From Ewingella americana ATCC 33852 (lineage in GTDB: Bacteria; Pseudomonadota; Gammaproteobacteria; Enterobacterales; Enterobacteriaceae), in contig NZ_JMPJ01000063.1 of NCBI RefSeq assembly GCF_000735345.1, forward strand, positions 1 through 64,000: 64,000 nt of DNA. Direction: 5' to 3'. The notes below the pieces were generated by a model. It saw only the letters and a list, made by a program, of their open reading frames with translations, had not been told where the DNA came from and searched no databases. The stretch's first letter is position 1. Each line of letters starts with the position of its first letter. Position numbers and translations under genes: made by a program. This document shows, one piece after another, positions 1 through 11,899 of the stretch.

Positions 1-62
1 CCCGAACTGAGGGAACCGCCTAAGCGGCGGCACTTCGCGACGATCATCAAGGTTGCTGAAAC

Positions 63-254
63 ATGTCCATCCCAACCCTGCGCAGCCTCGATCTTCCAGC
101 AATAAAAAGCGCGGGAGTCCAGAGGGCGCGCGCTTACGCGCCTTCTGGGCCAGTTTGCGTGGCAACGCAAGGTTTTGAAGTTGAATTTAAAGCTTCTGAG
201 GCCGTAGGCTCCCACCCCACACTTAAATTTGAAATTAAAACCAAAACCACATAA
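63..254 (+). CDS. Hypothetical small protein (doubtful)
   Basis: A 63-codon open frame begins with ATG just upstream of yegD and ends 33 bases before the yegD start. I do not recognise a family. The product has no membrane segment or signal peptide and ends in a Lys/Thr-rich tail. No clear Shine-Dalgarno sequence precedes the ATG. It could be a remnant of a small mobile-element gene or a chance frame; the only support is that it is open and lies in a gap between genes. Confidence 0.2.
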   Translation: MSIPTLRSLDLPAIKSAGVQRARAYAPSGPVCVATQGFEVEFKASEAVGSHPTLKFEIKTKTT

Positions 255-287
255 AGTCCCCCCCCTTCTTTGGCATGGGGAACCGTG

Positions 288-1640
288 ATGTTTATTGGAT
301 TTGACTACGGCACAGCGAATTGCTCGGTAGCAGTGATGCGCGACAATGACGCCCACTTATTGGCGTTGGAAAACAACGATCCTTATTTACCCTCCATGCT
401 GTGTGCGCCTACGCGTGAAGCGGTCAGCGAATGGCTGAACCGTCACGGGCAGGTTCCTACGGGCAGCGATGAGAATTTAGCTCTGCTGCGCCGCAGTATC
501 AGTTTTAACCGGGAAGAAGATATTCCGGTCAATGCCAACAGCGTTAATTTTGGCTTGCACGCGCTTTCTACTTATATGGAAGACCCGGAAGAAGTCTATT
601 TCGTGCGCTCGCCGAAATCCTTCTTGGGCGCTAATGGCTTAAAACCGCAACAGATTGCCCTGTTTGAAGACTTGGTTTGCGCCATGATGTTCCACATCAA
701 GCGTCAGGCTGAAAATTCTTTGCAGCAGAGCATCGAGCAGACGGTGATTGGTCGCCCGATCAACTTCCAAGGGATGGGTGGCGAAGAGGCAAACCGTCAG
801 GCGCAGGGCATTTTGCAGCGCGCTGCCGAGCGTGCGGGCTTCCGCGATATCGCTTTCCAGTTCGAACCTGTCGCGGCGGGGCTGGATTTTGAAGCCACGC
901 TGACGGAAGAGAAAACCGTGCTGGTGGTGGATATCGGCGGTGGTACCACCGACTGCTCGGTGCTGCTGATGGGCCCGCAGTGGCGTGATAAAGCCGAGCG
1001 CCAGCAAAGCCTGCTGGGGCACAGCGGCTGCCGCGTTGGCGGTAACGACCTCGACATCATGACCGCCTTCAAACAGTTGACTCCACAACTGGGCATGGGC
1101 ACTGAAATGACCAAGGGGATCGCCATTCCCGCGCTGCCTTATTGGAACGCCGTGGCGACCAATGACGTGCCAGCGCAGGCTGATTTCTACAGCGTCGCTA
1201 ATGGCCGCATGCTGCGCGATTTGATTCGCGACGCCGCGCAGCCTGACCAAGTGAAGCGCCTGCTGAAAGTCCATCAGCAGCGCCTGAGCTACCGTCTGGT
1301 TCGTGCCGCAGAAGAGAGCAAAATTGCGCTGTCGGAGCGTGAAAGCGTGATCGCCGGGCTAGAGTTTATCGAAGCCGGTCTGGCGGAAAGCATCAGCCAG
1401 CAGCAGTTGAGCGAGGCTATCGCCCAGCCGCTGGAGCGCATTCAGGAGCAGGTAAATCTGGCGCTCTCCACCAGCGACATCAAGCCGGACGTTATCTACC
1501 TGACTGGCGGTAGCGCCCGTTCGCCGCTGCTGCGCGCCGCGTTGCAGGCACAGCTGCCGGGCATTCCACTGGTCGGTGGCAACGACTTTGGCTCGGTCAC
1601 CGCCGGTTTGGCGCGCTGGGCGCAAACGCTGTTCCGCTAA
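288..1640 (+). CDS. yegD: Hsp70-family chaperone-like protein YegD
   Basis: Predicted 450-residue actin-like ATPase of the Hsp70/DnaK family that lacks the usual substrate-binding C-terminus, matching E. coli YegD in length and sequence. It opens with the phosphate-1 motif FDYGTANC, carries the phosphate-2 motif VVDIGGGTTDCS near residue 210 and the adenosine motif YLTGGSARS near the C-terminus. Start chosen at the second Met (position 288), which gives the family N-terminus MFIGFDYG and has GGGG upstream; the longer frame from 270 adds six unsupported residues. In E. coli the gene also lies near mdtABCD. Its physiological substrate is unknown. A strong bidirectional terminator follows. Confidence 0.95.
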   Translation: MFIGFDYGTANCSVAVMRDNDAHLLALENNDPYLPSMLCAPTREAVSEWLNRHGQVPTGSDENLALLRRSISFNREEDIPVNANSVNFGLHALSTYMEDPEEVYFVRSPKSFLGANGLKPQQIALFEDLVCAMMFHIKRQAENSLQQSIEQTVIGRPINFQGMGGEEANRQAQGILQRAAERAGFRDIAFQFEPVAAGLDFEATLTEEKTVLVVDIGGGTTDCSVLLMGPQWRDKAERQQSLLGHSGCRVGGNDLDIMTAFKQLTPQLGMGTEMTKGIAIPALPYWNAVATNDVPAQADFYSVANGRMLRDLIRDAAQPDQVKRLLKVHQQRLSYRLVRAAEESKIALSERESVIAGLEFIEAGLAESISQQQLSEAIAQPLERIQEQVNLALSTSDIKPDVIYLTGGSARSPLLRAALQAQLPGIPLVGGNDFGSVTAGLARWAQTLFR

Positions 1641-1654
1641 GCGTTAGCTGCAAT

Positions 1655-1681
1655 AAAAAACCGCCCTCGGGCGGTTTTTTT
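1655..1681. terminator. Bidirectional intrinsic terminator between yegD and the aldo/keto reductase gene
   Basis: A GC stem (CCGCC/GGCGG) is flanked by six A and seven T, so it can terminate yegD on the plus strand and the convergent reductase gene on the minus strand. Confidence 0.85.
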
Positions 1682-1698
1682 ATTTCTGGCAAACGGGC

Positions 1699-2655
1699 TT
1701 ACTCCCAGCGGCTGCCTTCATTGATCAACGCAATATCTGCGTCGTCCAACTTCAAGGTGGCGGCTTTAGCCAGCTCATCCAACTGCTCAAGAGTGGTGGC
1801 GCTGACAATTGGCGAGGTGATGCTTGGGCGGGCAATCTGCCACGCCAGCGCCACCTGCCCCGGCTTAGCGCCGTGCTTCTTCGCCACGCTATCCAAGGCG
1901 GCCAATACTTTCAGCCCGCGCTCATTCAGGTAGCGCTCAATCACCGACTCGCCACGCTTACTTTTGCTGGCATCGGCCTTGGTGCGGTACTTCCCGGTGA
2001 GGAAACCGGCGGCAAGGCCGTAGAAGTTGATCACGCCCAAACCATTGTCCGTCACCACTTTCTCTAACGCTTCTTCGTAGACTTTACGGTCATACGGGTT
2101 GTAGAGCGGTTGCAGGGTTTCATAGCGCGCCAATCCATTCTCTTTACTCACTTTCAAGGCTTCTGCAAGACGCGGCGCGCTGTAGTTCGAGGCACCAATG
2201 GCGCGCACTTTACCCTCTTTAATCAAGGCATCGAAGGCGGCCAGCGACTCGGCCAATGGCGTGTCGGCGTCGTCATCGTGCGACTGATAAAGGTCGATAT
2301 GGTCGGTTTGCAGGCGCTTCAGAGAGGCTTCAACTGCCTGTTTGATGTAGCGAGGCGACAACCCCACTTTGCCCTCACCCATCGGCTTGCCGACTTTGGT
2401 CGCCAAAATAATCTGGTCGCGCTTGCCGGTTTTTTTCAGCCATTTGCCGATAATAGTTTCAGATTCGCCGCCGCTATTGCCTTCAACCCAGCTGGAATAA
2501 ACATCCGCGGTGTCGATAAAATTAAGCTTATGGTCAAGTAAGGCGTCGAGAAGGCTAAAAGATGTCGATTCGTCCGCCGTCCAGCCAAATACGTTGCCAC
2601 CAAAAGTGAGCACTGGTACCTGAATTCCTGAACGACCTAATTCTCTTTTACTCAT
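1699..2655 (-). CDS. Aldo/keto reductase
   Basis: A 318-residue NADPH-dependent aldo/keto reductase with a TIM-barrel fold. The catalytic tetrad can be seen: Asp and Tyr in DTADVYS (near residues 49-54), Lys in ATKVG (near 85) and His in LYQSHDDD (near 125). The segment SPIVSATTLEQLDEL near the C-terminus is the typical cofactor-binding region. AAGGGA lies upstream of the ATG. It is close to the YajO/YghZ-like general-stress group rather than a substrate-defined enzyme, so the natural substrate is unknown. It is transcribed convergently with yegD and divergently from mdtA. Confidence 0.9.
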   Translation of the reverse strand: MSKRELGRSGIQVPVLTFGGNVFGWTADESTSFSLLDALLDHKLNFIDTADVYSSWVEGNSGGESETIIGKWLKKTGKRDQIILATKVGKPMGEGKVGLSPRYIKQAVEASLKRLQTDHIDLYQSHDDDADTPLAESLAAFDALIKEGKVRAIGASNYSAPRLAEALKVSKENGLARYETLQPLYNPYDRKVYEEALEKVVTDNGLGVINFYGLAAGFLTGKYRTKADASKSKRGESVIERYLNERGLKVLAALDSVAKKHGAKPGQVALAWQIARPSITSPIVSATTLEQLDELAKAATLKLDDADIALINEGSRWE

Positions 2656-2791
2656 AACGTTTCCCTTTTTTCTGACGTGAATAATGCTTCGCTTATTAAC
2701 TATTTTAAGGTGAACAATAACAGTAGCATCCGTTGGAAAAAAGTCAGTCCGGATAAGGCTTTATTTACACAAATTATGAAAATCTCTCCTT

Positions 2792-2812
2792 ATTTCCTCC
2801 ATTTTTCATTGC
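2792..2812 (+). promoter_or_regulatory. Possible BaeR-like site upstream of mdtA
   Basis: The segment TTTCCTCCATTTTTCATTGCC resembles the E. coli BaeR box (TTTTTCTCCATNATTGGC) except for extra bases in the second half. It lies about 115 bases upstream of mdtA, and the operon encodes BaeSR itself, which makes autoregulation plausible. The match is imperfect. Confidence 0.25.
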
Positions 2813-2926
2813 CTTCCGCTGGCTACAATATAAGCCGTAAAAGAATCGAAAAACGACCGCAGACTGGCGTGAATCATTGCTACCCTTTAATTAATAAGAT
2901 TTATCTACCAAGAGAAGATCAATACT

Positions 2927-4186
2927 GTGCGAAAAAGCCCTCTGAGACTGTTTATTACTTTGCTGGTATTGGTCATTGCCGCGCTGGCCGCTTGGTATTT
3001 CTACGCCAATAAATCTTCTGTTCCTACGGCCAACGCGCCGGGCGCGACTCAGCAAAAACGCGGGGCAAGCTCGGGCGGGGGCCGCCGAAATATGCCGATG
3101 CCGCCGGTGCAGGCGGCGCTGGCGGTTGAGAAATCTGTGCCGCAATACCTCAGCGGGCTTGGCACGGTGACGGCGTCGAACACCGTGACGGTGCGCAGCC
3201 GGGTAGACGGTCAGCTAATGGCGCTGCACTTTACCGAGGGGCAACAGGTGAAAGCCGGTGACCTGCTGGCGGAAATCGACCCGCGGCCGTTTCAGGTTCA
3301 GCTGACGCAGGCGCAGGGCCAGCTCGACAAAGATCAGGCCACGCTGGACAACGCCCGTCGCGATTTAGATCGCTATCAGCAACTGGTGAAAACCAATCTG
3401 GTTTCGCGCCAAGAGTTGGACACCCAGCAGTCGCTGGTGCGCCAGAGCGAAGGTGCCGTGGCCGTGGATAAAGGCGCGGTGGACAGCGCCAAGCTACAGC
3501 TGACTTACAGCAAAATCACCTCGCCAATTAATGGCCGCGTCGGCCTTAAGCAGGTGGATATCGGCAATATCATCTCCAGCGGCGACACCACGGGCATTGT
3601 CATCCTCACCCAAACTCAGCCGATTGACGCCGTTTTCACCCTGCCGGAAGCCAACATCAGCACCATTGTTGAAGCGCAGCGCGCCGGACAACCGCTGGTG
3701 GTGGAAGCCTGGGACAGAACCAATCAGCACCAGCTCACGCAGGGACAACTGCTGACGCTGGATAACCAAATAGACCCGACCACCGGCACCATCAAGCTGA
3801 AAGCGCGGTTTGATAATCAGGATAACGCGCTGTTTCCTAATCAATTTGTCAATGCGCGGCTGAAAATCGGCACCCTGCAAAACGCCGTGGTGGTGCCAAC
3901 CGCCGCCGTGCAGATGGGCAACGAAGGCCACTTCGTCTGGGTGGTGGACGGTGATAAGAAAGTCAGCAAACACATTGTCACCACCGGCACCCAAGACAGC
4001 CAACAAACCGTGATAACCGGCGGACTGAGTGCCGGGGAAAACGTGGTCACTGACGGCATCGACCGCCTGACTGAAGGTGCGACGGTGGAGGTGATTGCGC
4101 CGCAAACCGCCGCGCAGGCCGCCGAGGCGGAGAAAAACGCTGAGAAACACGCGGGCAAACACCATCGCCAGAGGTCCTCTTCCTGA
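2927..4186 (+). CDS. mdtA: Multidrug efflux periplasmic adaptor MdtA
   Basis: Membrane-fusion (adaptor) subunit of the MdtABC RND efflux system, linking the inner-membrane pumps to an outer-membrane channel such as TolC. The 419-residue product has an N-terminal membrane anchor (residues 6-25), a lipoyl/barrel-sandwich segment ([12 protein letters not shown] and later [11 protein letters not shown]), a coiled-coil hairpin and a C-terminal membrane-proximal domain, and follows E. coli MdtA along its length. Translation begins at GTG 2927 with AGAAG upstream. It is first in a tight operon: its TGA overlaps the mdtB ATG. Regulation by BaeSR is likely by homology. In E. coli the system exports bile salts, novobiocin and related compounds. 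Confidence 0.95.
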   Translation: MRKSPLRLFITLLVLVIAALAAWYFYANKSSVPTANAPGATQQKRGASSGGGRRNMPMPPVQAALAVEKSVPQYLSGLGTVTASNTVTVRSRVDGQLMALHFTEGQQVKAGDLLAEIDPRPFQVQLTQAQGQLDKDQATLDNARRDLDRYQQLVKTNLVSRQELDTQQSLVRQSEGAVAVDKGAVDSAKLQLTYSKITSPINGRVGLKQVDIGNIISSGDTTGIVILTQTQPIDAVFTLPEANISTIVEAQRAGQPLVVEAWDRTNQHQLTQGQLLTLDNQIDPTTGTIKLKARFDNQDNALFPNQFVNARLKIGTLQNAVVVPTAAVQMGNEGHFVWVVDGDKKVSKHIVTTGTQDSQQTVITGGLSAGENVVTDGIDRLTEGATVEVIAPQTAAQAAEAEKNAEKHAGKHHRQRSSS

Positions 4187-7100
4187 TGCAGGTGATGCCA
4201 GACAGACCACAGGGCGGGCCTTCCCGCCTGTTTATCCTCCGCCCGGTCGCCACCACGCTGCTGATGATCGCCATTCTATTGGCGGGCATTATTGGCTACC
4301 GCGCCCTGCCGGTCGCCGCACTGCCGGAGGTAGATTACCCGACTATTCAGGTCGTTACGCTCTATCCCGGTGCCAGCCCTGACGTCACCACCTCCGCCAT
4401 TACCGCCCCGCTGGAGCGCCAGTTTGGGCAGATGTCCGGCCTGAAACAGATGCAGTCGCAAAGCTCCGGCGGCGCGTCGGTCATTACCTTGCAGTTTGGC
4501 CTCGACCTGTCGCTGGACGTCGCCGAGCAGGAGGTGCAGGCGGCCATCAACTCCGCCACCAACTTACTGCCGACCGACCTGCCGAACCCGCCGGTTTATA
4601 GCAAAGTTAACCCGGCTGACCCGCCAATCATGACGCTGGCGGTGACCTCCAGCGCGATGGCGATGACGGCGGTGGAAGACTTAGTCGAAACCCGCGTGTT
4701 GCAAAAGCTGGCGCAGGTCAGCGGCGTTGGTCGGGTGAGCATCTCCGGCGGCCAGCGCCCGGCGGTGCGGGTCAAGCTCAACGCCCCCGCCATGGCGGCG
4801 CTGGGTTTAACCAGCGAAGAGGTGCGCACGGCAATTGCGGCGGCCAACGTTAATTCGGCCAAAGGCAGCTTCGACGGGCCGGAGCGCTCGGTCACGCTGT
4901 CAGCCAATGACCAGATGAAAAGCGCCGCCGACTACCGCGCGCTGGTGGTCAGCTACCAAAACGGCGCGCCAGTCAGACTGCAGGACATCGCGGAGATTGA
5001 ACAAGGGGCGCAAAACGACAAACTGGCGGCTTGGGCGGATAAAAAACCCGCCATCGTGCTTAATATTCAGCGCCAGCCGGGGGCCAACGTGATCACCACG
5101 GCGGACAGCATCCGCAACATTCTGCCGACGCTTCAAGAGAATTTGCCGAAATCAGTTAAGGTCGAGCTGGTCACTGACCGCACCGTGACCATTCGCCACT
5201 CGGTGAGCGACGTGCAGTTCGAACTGCTGCTCTCCGTCGCGCTGGTGGTGATGGTGATGTACCTGTTTTTACGCAATATGGCGGCGACGCTTATCCCCAG
5301 CGTCGCAGTGCCGCTGTCGCTGATTGGCACCTTCGCCGCGATGTATTTCCTTGGTTTTTCAGTTAATAACCTAACTTTGATGGCCCTGACCATCGCCACC
5401 GGCTTCGTGGTGGATGACGCCATCGTGGTGATCGAAAACATTTCGCGCTACATCGAAAAGGGCGAAACGCCACTCAATGCCGCGCTGAAGGGGGCCGGTG
5501 AAATCGGCTTCACCATCATCTCCCTGACCTTCTCGCTGATTGCGGTGCTGATCCCGCTGCTGTTTATGGGGGATATCGTCGGGCGCTTGTTCCGCGAGTT
5601 CGCCGTCACGCTGGCGATAGCCATTCTGATCTCCGCCGTGGTGTCGCTGACTCTGACCCCGATGATGTGCGCCCGCATGCTCAGCCACGAATCGCTGCGC
5701 AAACAGAACCGTTTCTCGCGCGCTTCCGAACGCATGTTCGACCGGGTGATTGCTACTTATGGTCGCGGGCTGACGGTGGTGCTGCGCCACCAGTGGCTGA
5801 CGCTCGGCGTGGCGCTGGGCACGCTTGCGCTCACCGCCCTGCTCTATTTGCTGATCCCAAAAGGCTTTTTCCCGGTACAAGATAACGGCCTGATTCAGGG
5901 CACGCTGGTCGCGCCGCAGTCGGTTTCCTTTAGCAATATGGCGGAACGCCAACAGCAGGTAGCGGCGATTTTGCTGCAAGACCCGGATGTCGAAAGCCTG
6001 ACCTCGTTTATCGGCGTGGACGGCGCGAACCCGACGCTGAATACCGGACGCTTGCAGATAGCCTTGAAGCCGTTGAGCGATCGCAGCGATCGGGTTGATG
6101 CCATTATCCCGCGCCTGCGCGACGAGGTTGCCAAGGTGCCGGGGGTCGATCTTTACCTCCAGCCGGTGCAGGATTTGACCATCGACACCCAAGTCGCCCG
6201 CACGCAGTACCAGTTCACCTTGCAAACCCTGACCACGGACTCGCTCGGCCGCTGGGTGCCGCAGCTGTTGGAGCAATTACGCACTCTGCCGCAGCTTCAG
6301 GATGTCAGCAGCGACTGGCAGGATCAGGGGCTGGAAGCCTATATCAAGGTGGATCGCGACAGCGCCAGCCGGTTGGGCATCAGCCTGACCGACGTCGATA
6401 ACGCGCTGTATAACGCTTTCGGCCAGCGGCTGATTTCCACTATTTATACCCAAGCCAATCAGTATCGCGTGGTGCTGGTGCATGACACGGCGCAAACGCC
6501 GGGTTTCAGCGCGTTGCAGGATATTCGCCTGAACGGCAGCAACGGCAACAGCATTCCGCTCAGCGCCATCGCCCAGTTCGAGCAGCGTAAAACCGCGCTG
6601 TCGGTCAATCACCTTGACCAGTTCCTGTCGGCCAGCGTGTCGTTTAACGTCGCGCCGGGCTATTCTCTCGGCGAGGCGGTTGAGGCGATTAAACAGACCC
6701 AGCAGAATCTGGCGATGCCTGCGGACATCAGCGTGCAGTTCCAAGGGGCGACGCTGGCGTTTGAAGCCGCGCTCGGCAGCACGCTGTGGCTGATTTTGGC
6801 CGCGGTAGTGGCGATGTACATCGTGCTCGGCGTGCTTTATGAGAGCTTTATTCATCCGGTAACCATTCTTTCGACTCTGCCGACGGCGGGGGTCGGCGCA
6901 TTGCTGGCCCTGATGCTGGCGGGCAGCGAGCTGGACGTGATTGCCATCATCGGCATTATTTTGCTGATTGGTATCGTGAAAAAGAACGCCATCATGATGA
7001 TCGACTTCGCGCTGGCCGCCGAGCGCGATCAGGGCATGACGCCGTATGAGGCAATTTATCAAGCCTGCCTGCTGCGCTTTAGGCCGATTTTAATGACCAC

Positions 7101-7308
7101 GCTGGCGGCGCTGCTCGGCGCGCTGCCGCTGATGCTCAGTACTGGCGTGGGTGCCGAACTGCGCCGCCCGCTGGGGATCTGTATGGTCGGCGGGCTAATT
7201 GTCAGCCAAGTGCTGACCCTGTTCACCACGCCGGTGATTTACCTGCTGTTTGATAAACTGGCGCGCCGCGTTCGCCCTCGCGCCAGCACGCCACGGACTG
7301 ACGGATGA
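4186..7308 (+). CDS. mdtB: RND multidrug efflux pump subunit MdtB
   Basis: Inner-membrane RND transporter of 1040 residues, one of the two proton-driven pumps forming the MdtB2C heterotrimer. It has the twelve-helix RND plan with two large periplasmic loops. The proton-relay aspartates lie in helix 4 ([13 protein letters not shown], near residue 408) and the helix-10 Lys in [12 protein letters not shown]. Sequence follows E. coli MdtB end to end, including the start region. It overlaps mdtA by one base and mdtC by four (ATGA), indicating translational coupling. Confidence 0.97.
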   Translation: MQVMPDRPQGGPSRLFILRPVATTLLMIAILLAGIIGYRALPVAALPEVDYPTIQVVTLYPGASPDVTTSAITAPLERQFGQMSGLKQMQSQSSGGASVITLQFGLDLSLDVAEQEVQAAINSATNLLPTDLPNPPVYSKVNPADPPIMTLAVTSSAMAMTAVEDLVETRVLQKLAQVSGVGRVSISGGQRPAVRVKLNAPAMAALGLTSEEVRTAIAAANVNSAKGSFDGPERSVTLSANDQMKSAADYRALVVSYQNGAPVRLQDIAEIEQGAQNDKLAAWADKKPAIVLNIQRQPGANVITTADSIRNILPTLQENLPKSVKVELVTDRTVTIRHSVSDVQFELLLSVALVVMVMYLFLRNMAATLIPSVAVPLSLIGTFAAMYFLGFSVNNLTLMALTIATGFVVDDAIVVIENISRYIEKGETPLNAALKGAGEIGFTIISLTFSLIAVLIPLLFMGDIVGRLFREFAVTLAIAILISAVVSLTLTPMMCARMLSHESLRKQNRFSRASERMFDRVIATYGRGLTVVLRHQWLTLGVALGTLALTALLYLLIPKGFFPVQDNGLIQGTLVAPQSVSFSNMAERQQQVAAILLQDPDVESLTSFIGVDGANPTLNTGRLQIALKPLSDRSDRVDAIIPRLRDEVAKVPGVDLYLQPVQDLTIDTQVARTQYQFTLQTLTTDSLGRWVPQLLEQLRTLPQLQDVSSDWQDQGLEAYIKVDRDSASRLGISLTDVDNALYNAFGQRLISTIYTQANQYRVVLVHDTAQTPGFSALQDIRLNGSNGNSIPLSAIAQFEQRKTALSVNHLDQFLSASVSFNVAPGYSLGEAVEAIKQTQQNLAMPADISVQFQGATLAFEAALGSTLWLILAAVVAMYIVLGVLYESFIHPVTILSTLPTAGVGALLALMLAGSELDVIAIIGIILLIGIVKKNAIMMIDFALAAERDQGMTPYEAIYQACLLRFRPILMTTLAALLGALPLMLSTGVGAELRRPLGICMVGGLIVSQVLTLFTTPVIYLLFDKLARRVRPRASTPRTDG

Positions 7309-10300
7309 AGGTTTTCGCGCTGTTCATCCATCGCCCGGTGGCCACTACCCTGCTGACGCTGGCTATCCTGCTGGCGGGGATTTTGGGGTTCCGCCTGCTG
7401 CCGGTCGCGCCGCTGCCGCAGGTAGATTACCCGGTGATTTCGGTCACCGCGTCACTGCCGGGGGCTGACCCGGAAACCATGGCCGCCTCGGTGGCTACGC
7501 CGCTGGAGAGCACCTTGGGCACCATTGCCGGGGTGAATGAAATGACCTCCACCAGCACGCTCGGCAGTACCCGTATCACCCTCGAATTCGACTTTGACCG
7601 CGACATCAACGGCGCGGCGCGCGACGTGCAGGCGGCGATTAATGCCGCGCAAAGCCTGCTGCCTTCGGGCATGCCGAGCCGCCCGACCTATCGCAAAGCC
7701 AACCCGTCCGACGCGCCGATCATGATAATCACCCTGACCTCCGACACCTACAGTCAGGGTCAGCTTTACGACTACGCCTCCACCCAGTTGGCGCAGACTA
7801 TTTCGCAGATGGACGGCGTGGGCGACGTGACGGTCGGCGGCAGTTCTTTACCGGCGGTGAGGGTCGATCTCAATCCGGAAGCGCTGTTTAATCAGGGCGT
7901 CTCCCTTGACGCGGTGCGCCAAACCATTGCCGCCGCCAACGTGCGCAAGCCGCAGGGCGCGCTGGAAGATGGCAACTCGCACTGGCAAATCCGCACCAAC
8001 GACGCGCTGAAAACCGCCAAAGAGTACGCGCCGCTGGTGATCCACGTCAGCAATGGCAACACCGTGCGCCTGAGCGATGTCGCCACTGTCACCGATGGCG
8101 TGCAGGATCAGCGCAATGCCGGGCAAACCAGTCTGGCCGACGGCAGCGTGCGCCCGGCGATTTTGGTGGTGATCCGCCGCAGCGCCGACGCCAATATCAT
8201 CGCCACCATTGATAGGATCCGCGCCGAGCTTCCGGCTCTGCGCGAATCCATGCCCGCCTCTATCGACATGCAGGTGGCGCAGGATCGCTCGCCCACCATT
8301 CGCGCCTCGCTGGAAGAGGTCGAAACCTCGCTGACCATCGCCGTCGGGCTGGTGATTCTGGTGGTGTTCCTGTTCCTGCGCTCGGGTCGCGCCACGCTTA
8401 TTCCCGCCGTGGCGGTGCCGGTTTCGCTGATCGGCACCTTCGCCGCTATGTATCTGTGCGGCTTTAGCCTCAATAACCTGTCATTAATGGCGCTGACCAT
8501 CGCCACCGGCTTTGTGGTGGATGACGCCATCGTGGTGCTGGAGAATATTTCTCGCCATATCGAAGCGGGGATGAAACCGATGAACGCCGCTCTGCAAGGG
8601 GTGAAAGAAGTCGGTTTTACCGTGCTGTCGATGAGCGTTTCGCTGGTGGCGGTGTTTATCCCGCTGCTTCTAATGAGTGGTCTGCCGGGGCGCTTGTTCC
8701 GCGAATTTGCGGTGACGCTGTCGGTCGCTATCGGTATTTCGCTCGTCGTCTCGCTGACCTTAACGCCGATGATGTGCGCCTGGATGCTGCGCGCCTCATC
8801 ATTGCCAAAACAGCCGAAGAAGCGGGGGCTGACCAACCTGCTGTTGCGCATGCAGCAGGGCTATGGCCGCTCGTTGAACTGGGTGCTCAACCACGCGCGC
8901 TGGGTCGGCGTGGTGCTGCTGGCGACCATCGCGCTCAACGTCTGGCTCTATATTTCCATCCCCAAAACCTTCTTCCCCGAGCAGGATACCGGGCGGCTGA
9001 TGGGCTTTATTCAGGCCGACCAGAGCATTTCGTTTCAGGCGATGCGCGGTAAAATGTCGGACTTCATTCGCATCGTCAGTCAGGACAAAGATGTCGCCAA
9101 CGTCACCGGCTATACCGGCGGGTCGCGCACTAACAGCGGCATGATGTTTATTTCGCTCAAGCCGCTGTCCGAGCGTAAAAGCAATGCCCAAGAGGTGATT
9201 GCGCGTATTCGCGTGGCCGCCGCCCAAGAGCCGGGCGCGGGGTTGTACCTCTCGGCGGTGCAGGACGTGCGGGTCGGCGGGCGTCAGGGCAACGCCAGCT
9301 ACCAATACACGCTGCTGTCGGACAATTTGCAGGATTTACGCCAGTGGGTGCCGAAAGTCACCGATGCGCTGACCAACCTGCCGGAGCTGGCTGACGTCAG
9401 TTCCGACCAGCAGGATAAAGGTGCTGAGATGCAGCTGACCTACGACCGCGCCACCATGGCCCGGCTGGGGATCTCCATTTCGGCGGCCAACGCCCTGCTC
9501 AATAACGCCTTCGGCCAGCGGCAGATTTCCACCATCTACCAGCCGCTCAATCAGTACAAAGTGGTGATGGAAGTCGCACCTCAGTACACCCAAGATGTCA
9601 GTTCGCTGAGCAAAATGTTTATTATTAACAGTGAAGGGAAGTCGATCCCGCTGTCTGATTTCGCCAAGTGGCAGCCCGCCAGCGCACCGTTGCAGGTCAA
9701 TCATCAGGGGATGTCGGCGGCGGGGACGGTGTCGTTTAACCTGCCGGAGGGCGGCAGTTTGTCCGACGCCTCGGCGGCGATTGAGCGCACCATGACCCAG
9801 CTCGGCGTGCCAGCGACCATTCACGGCCAGTTCGCCGGGACGGCGCAGGTGTTCCAAGAAACGCTGCGTTCCCAGCTATTGCTGATTATCGCCGCCATTG
9901 CCACGGTGTATATTGTGTTGGGCATATTATATGAGAGTTACATTCACCCGCTGACTATATTGTCTACCCTGCCGTCAGCCGGAGTGGGTGCGCTGTTGGC
10001 GCTGGAGCTGTTTGGCGCGCCCTTTAGCCTGATAGCTCTGATTGGCATTATGTTATTGATTGGTATCGTGAAAAAGAACGCTATTATGATGGTGGATTTC
10101 GCGCTCGATGCGCAAAGGCGGGGTCAGCTCACCGCCCGCGAAGCTATCTTCCAAGCCTGCCTGCTGCGTTTCAGGCCAATCATGATGACTACGCTGGCAG
10201 CGCTGTTTGGCGCGCTGCCGCTGGTTCTCACCTCGGGCGATGGTGCAGAACTCCGCCAGCCACTCGGCATCACCATTGTTGGCGGTCTGGCAATGAGCCA

Positions 10301-10415
10301 ACTGCTGACGCTTTACACCACGCCGGTGGTTTACCTGTTCTTTGACCGATTGCGCAGCCGCTTTAGCCCTAATTCAACAACAACCAAAATTGCGCCATTG
10401 GCGGATACGGATTAA
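7305..10415 (+). CDS. mdtC: RND multidrug efflux pump subunit MdtC
   Basis: Second RND pump subunit, 1036 residues, paralogous to MdtB throughout. It shows the N-terminal [11 protein letters not shown] signature, the helix-4 [12 protein letters not shown] motif with the paired Asp, and [13 protein letters not shown] in helix 10. The start ATG lies within the mdtB 3' end (ATGA overlap) and the stop TAA overlaps the mdtD ATG. In E. coli MdtC drives substrate movement whereas MdtB mostly carries protons; both share of residues appear intact here. Confidence 0.97.
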   Translation: MKVFALFIHRPVATTLLTLAILLAGILGFRLLPVAPLPQVDYPVISVTASLPGADPETMAASVATPLESTLGTIAGVNEMTSTSTLGSTRITLEFDFDRDINGAARDVQAAINAAQSLLPSGMPSRPTYRKANPSDAPIMIITLTSDTYSQGQLYDYASTQLAQTISQMDGVGDVTVGGSSLPAVRVDLNPEALFNQGVSLDAVRQTIAAANVRKPQGALEDGNSHWQIRTNDALKTAKEYAPLVIHVSNGNTVRLSDVATVTDGVQDQRNAGQTSLADGSVRPAILVVIRRSADANIIATIDRIRAELPALRESMPASIDMQVAQDRSPTIRASLEEVETSLTIAVGLVILVVFLFLRSGRATLIPAVAVPVSLIGTFAAMYLCGFSLNNLSLMALTIATGFVVDDAIVVLENISRHIEAGMKPMNAALQGVKEVGFTVLSMSVSLVAVFIPLLLMSGLPGRLFREFAVTLSVAIGISLVVSLTLTPMMCAWMLRASSLPKQPKKRGLTNLLLRMQQGYGRSLNWVLNHARWVGVVLLATIALNVWLYISIPKTFFPEQDTGRLMGFIQADQSISFQAMRGKMSDFIRIVSQDKDVANVTGYTGGSRTNSGMMFISLKPLSERKSNAQEVIARIRVAAAQEPGAGLYLSAVQDVRVGGRQGNASYQYTLLSDNLQDLRQWVPKVTDALTNLPELADVSSDQQDKGAEMQLTYDRATMARLGISISAANALLNNAFGQRQISTIYQPLNQYKVVMEVAPQYTQDVSSLSKMFIINSEGKSIPLSDFAKWQPASAPLQVNHQGMSAAGTVSFNLPEGGSLSDASAAIERTMTQLGVPATIHGQFAGTAQVFQETLRSQLLLIIAAIATVYIVLGILYESYIHPLTILSTLPSAGVGALLALELFGAPFSLIALIGIMLLIGIVKKNAIMMVDFALDAQRRGQLTAREAIFQACLLRFRPIMMTTLAALFGALPLVLTSGDGAELRQPLGITIVGGLAMSQLLTLYTTPVVYLFFDRLRSRFSPNSTTTKIAPLADTD

Positions 10416-11899
10416 TGACTTCATCGACTTCACCGACAGAAATAACAGAAACACCCCCACCCGCGCCTTTGCCGCCCTCGGTTCGCTGGCAGCTGTGGAT
10501 TGTCGCCTTCGGCTTCTTTATGCAGGCGCTCGACACCACCATCGTCAATACCGCCCTGCCGTCGATGGCGGTGAGTCTGGGTGAAAACCCGCTGCATATG
10601 CACAGCGTGGTGGTGGCCTACGTGCTGACCGTGGCGGTGATGCTGCCCGCCAGCGGCTGGCTGGCCGACCGTATTGGCGTCAAATGGGTGTTCTTCTCGG
10701 CGATTGTGCTGTTCACCGTCGGCTCGCTGCTCTGTGCGCAGTCCTCCAGTTTGCAGGAGTTGGTGATGTCCCGCGTGGTACAAGGCGTGGGGGGCGCAAT
10801 GATGGTGCCGGTCGGGCGGCTGACGGTGCTGAAAATCGTGCCGCGCAGTGAATATATGGCGGCGATGACCATGGTGACGCTGCCCGGACAGGTCGGCCCG
10901 CTGCTTGGCCCGGCGCTCGGCGGCTTTCTGGTGGAGTATGCCAGCTGGCACTGGATCTTCCTGATTAACCTGCCGGTGGGCATCGCCGGTTGTATCGCCA
11001 CCGTGATGATTATCCCCAATTACCAGATGCAGACCCGGCGCTTCGACATCAGCGGCTTTGTGATGCTGGCGATAGGCATGGCGACGCTGACGCTGGCGCT
11101 GGACGGCAGTCGCGGGCTGGGGCTGTCGGGCTGGCAGTTGGCGCTGCTGGTGACAGTCGGTTTGGCTTCGCTCGGCATCTATTGGCTGCACGCGCGCGGT
11201 AACCTCTCCGCCCTGTTCTCTCTGCGTCTGTTCCACACCGCCACCTTTAAAATTGGCCTGATTGGCAGCTTCTTTGGCCGCATCGGCAGCGGCATGCTGC
11301 CCTTTATGACGCCGGTCTTCTTGCAGCTCGGCCTCGGCTTTACGCCTTTCCACGCTGGGCTGATGATGGTGCCGATGGTGCTCGGCAGCATGGGGATGAA
11401 GCGCGTGGTGGTGCGGCTGGTGAACAAACTGGGGTATCGCCGGGCGCTGGTCACCGCCACGCTGCTGCTGGCCTTGATAACCTTAGTCTTCCCGCTGATC
11501 GCCATTTACGGCGCGTTCTGGATGATCCCAATCGTGCTGTTCTTCCAAGGAATGGTGAACTCGCTGCGCTTCTCGTCGATGAACACGCTAACGCTGAAAG
11601 ACCTGCCGCCGCGCCTTGCCAGCAGCGGCAACAGCCTGCTGTCGATGATCATGCAGCTGTCGATGAGCGTTGGGGTGAGCGTCGCCGGTATCTTCCTCGG
11701 CCTGTTCGCCCATCAGCAGGTGCAGGCGGGCAGCGAGAACATGCACACCGCGTTCCTTTATTGTTATTTATGCATGACCTTGGTTATCGCTATTCCGGCG
11801 TGGATTTTCTCCCGCGTGCCGAACGATGACCGAAAAAATGCCCTGATTGACCGTCGCCGCGCGCAAGCAGGCTCACCCGATCCGATGAGAAAATCATGA
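10415..11899 (+). CDS. mdtD: MFS transporter MdtD
   Basis: Predicted 14-helix major facilitator (DHA2-type, EmrB/QacA-like) of 494 residues in the inner membrane. Motif A-type loop [13 protein letters not shown] follows helix 2, and the helix-1 motif [16 protein letters not shown] and helix-5 motif [12 protein letters not shown] are characteristic. It is located between mdtC and baeS with overlaps at both ends. Although named for multidrug transport, the E. coli homologue has been linked to citrate/iron-citrate export rather than drug resistance, so the substrate remains open. Confidence 0.9.
   Translation: MTSSTSPTEITETPPPAPLPPSVRWQLWIVAFGFFMQALDTTIVNTALPSMAVSLGENPLHMHSVVVAYVLTVAVMLPASGWLADRIGVKWVFFSAIVLFTVGSLLCAQSSSLQELVMSRVVQGVGGAMMVPVGRLTVLKIVPRSEYMAAMTMVTLPGQVGPLLGPALGGFLVEYASWHWIFLINLPVGIAGCIATVMIIPNYQMQTRRFDISGFVMLAIGMATLTLALDGSRGLGLSGWQLALLVTVGLASLGIYWLHARGNLSALFSLRLFHTATFKIGLIGSFFGRIGSGMLPFMTPVFLQLGLGFTPFHAGLMMVPMVLGSMGMKRVVVRLVNKLGYRRALVTATLLLALITLVFPLIAIYGAFWMIPIVLFFQGMVNSLRFSSMNTLTLKDLPPRLASSGNSLLSMIMQLSMSVGVSVAGIFLGLFAHQQVQAGSENMHTAFLYCYLCMTLVIAIPAWIFSRVPNDDRKNALIDRRRAQAGSPDPMRKS

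Noticed and set aside
25-55. GGAACC-like element near the start of the window
   Set aside because: At 12-17 GGAACC occurs but no CCAC-type element follows at 15-16 bases.
639-1274. Long minus-strand frame within yegD
   Set aside because: It is the antisense of a well-conserved gene in high-GC sequence; composition is His/Arg/Gln-rich as is usual for such shadows.
10430-11353. 307-codon minus-strand frame in mdtD
   Set aside because: Low-complexity His/Gln/Arg-rich translation, a shadow of the MFS transporter.
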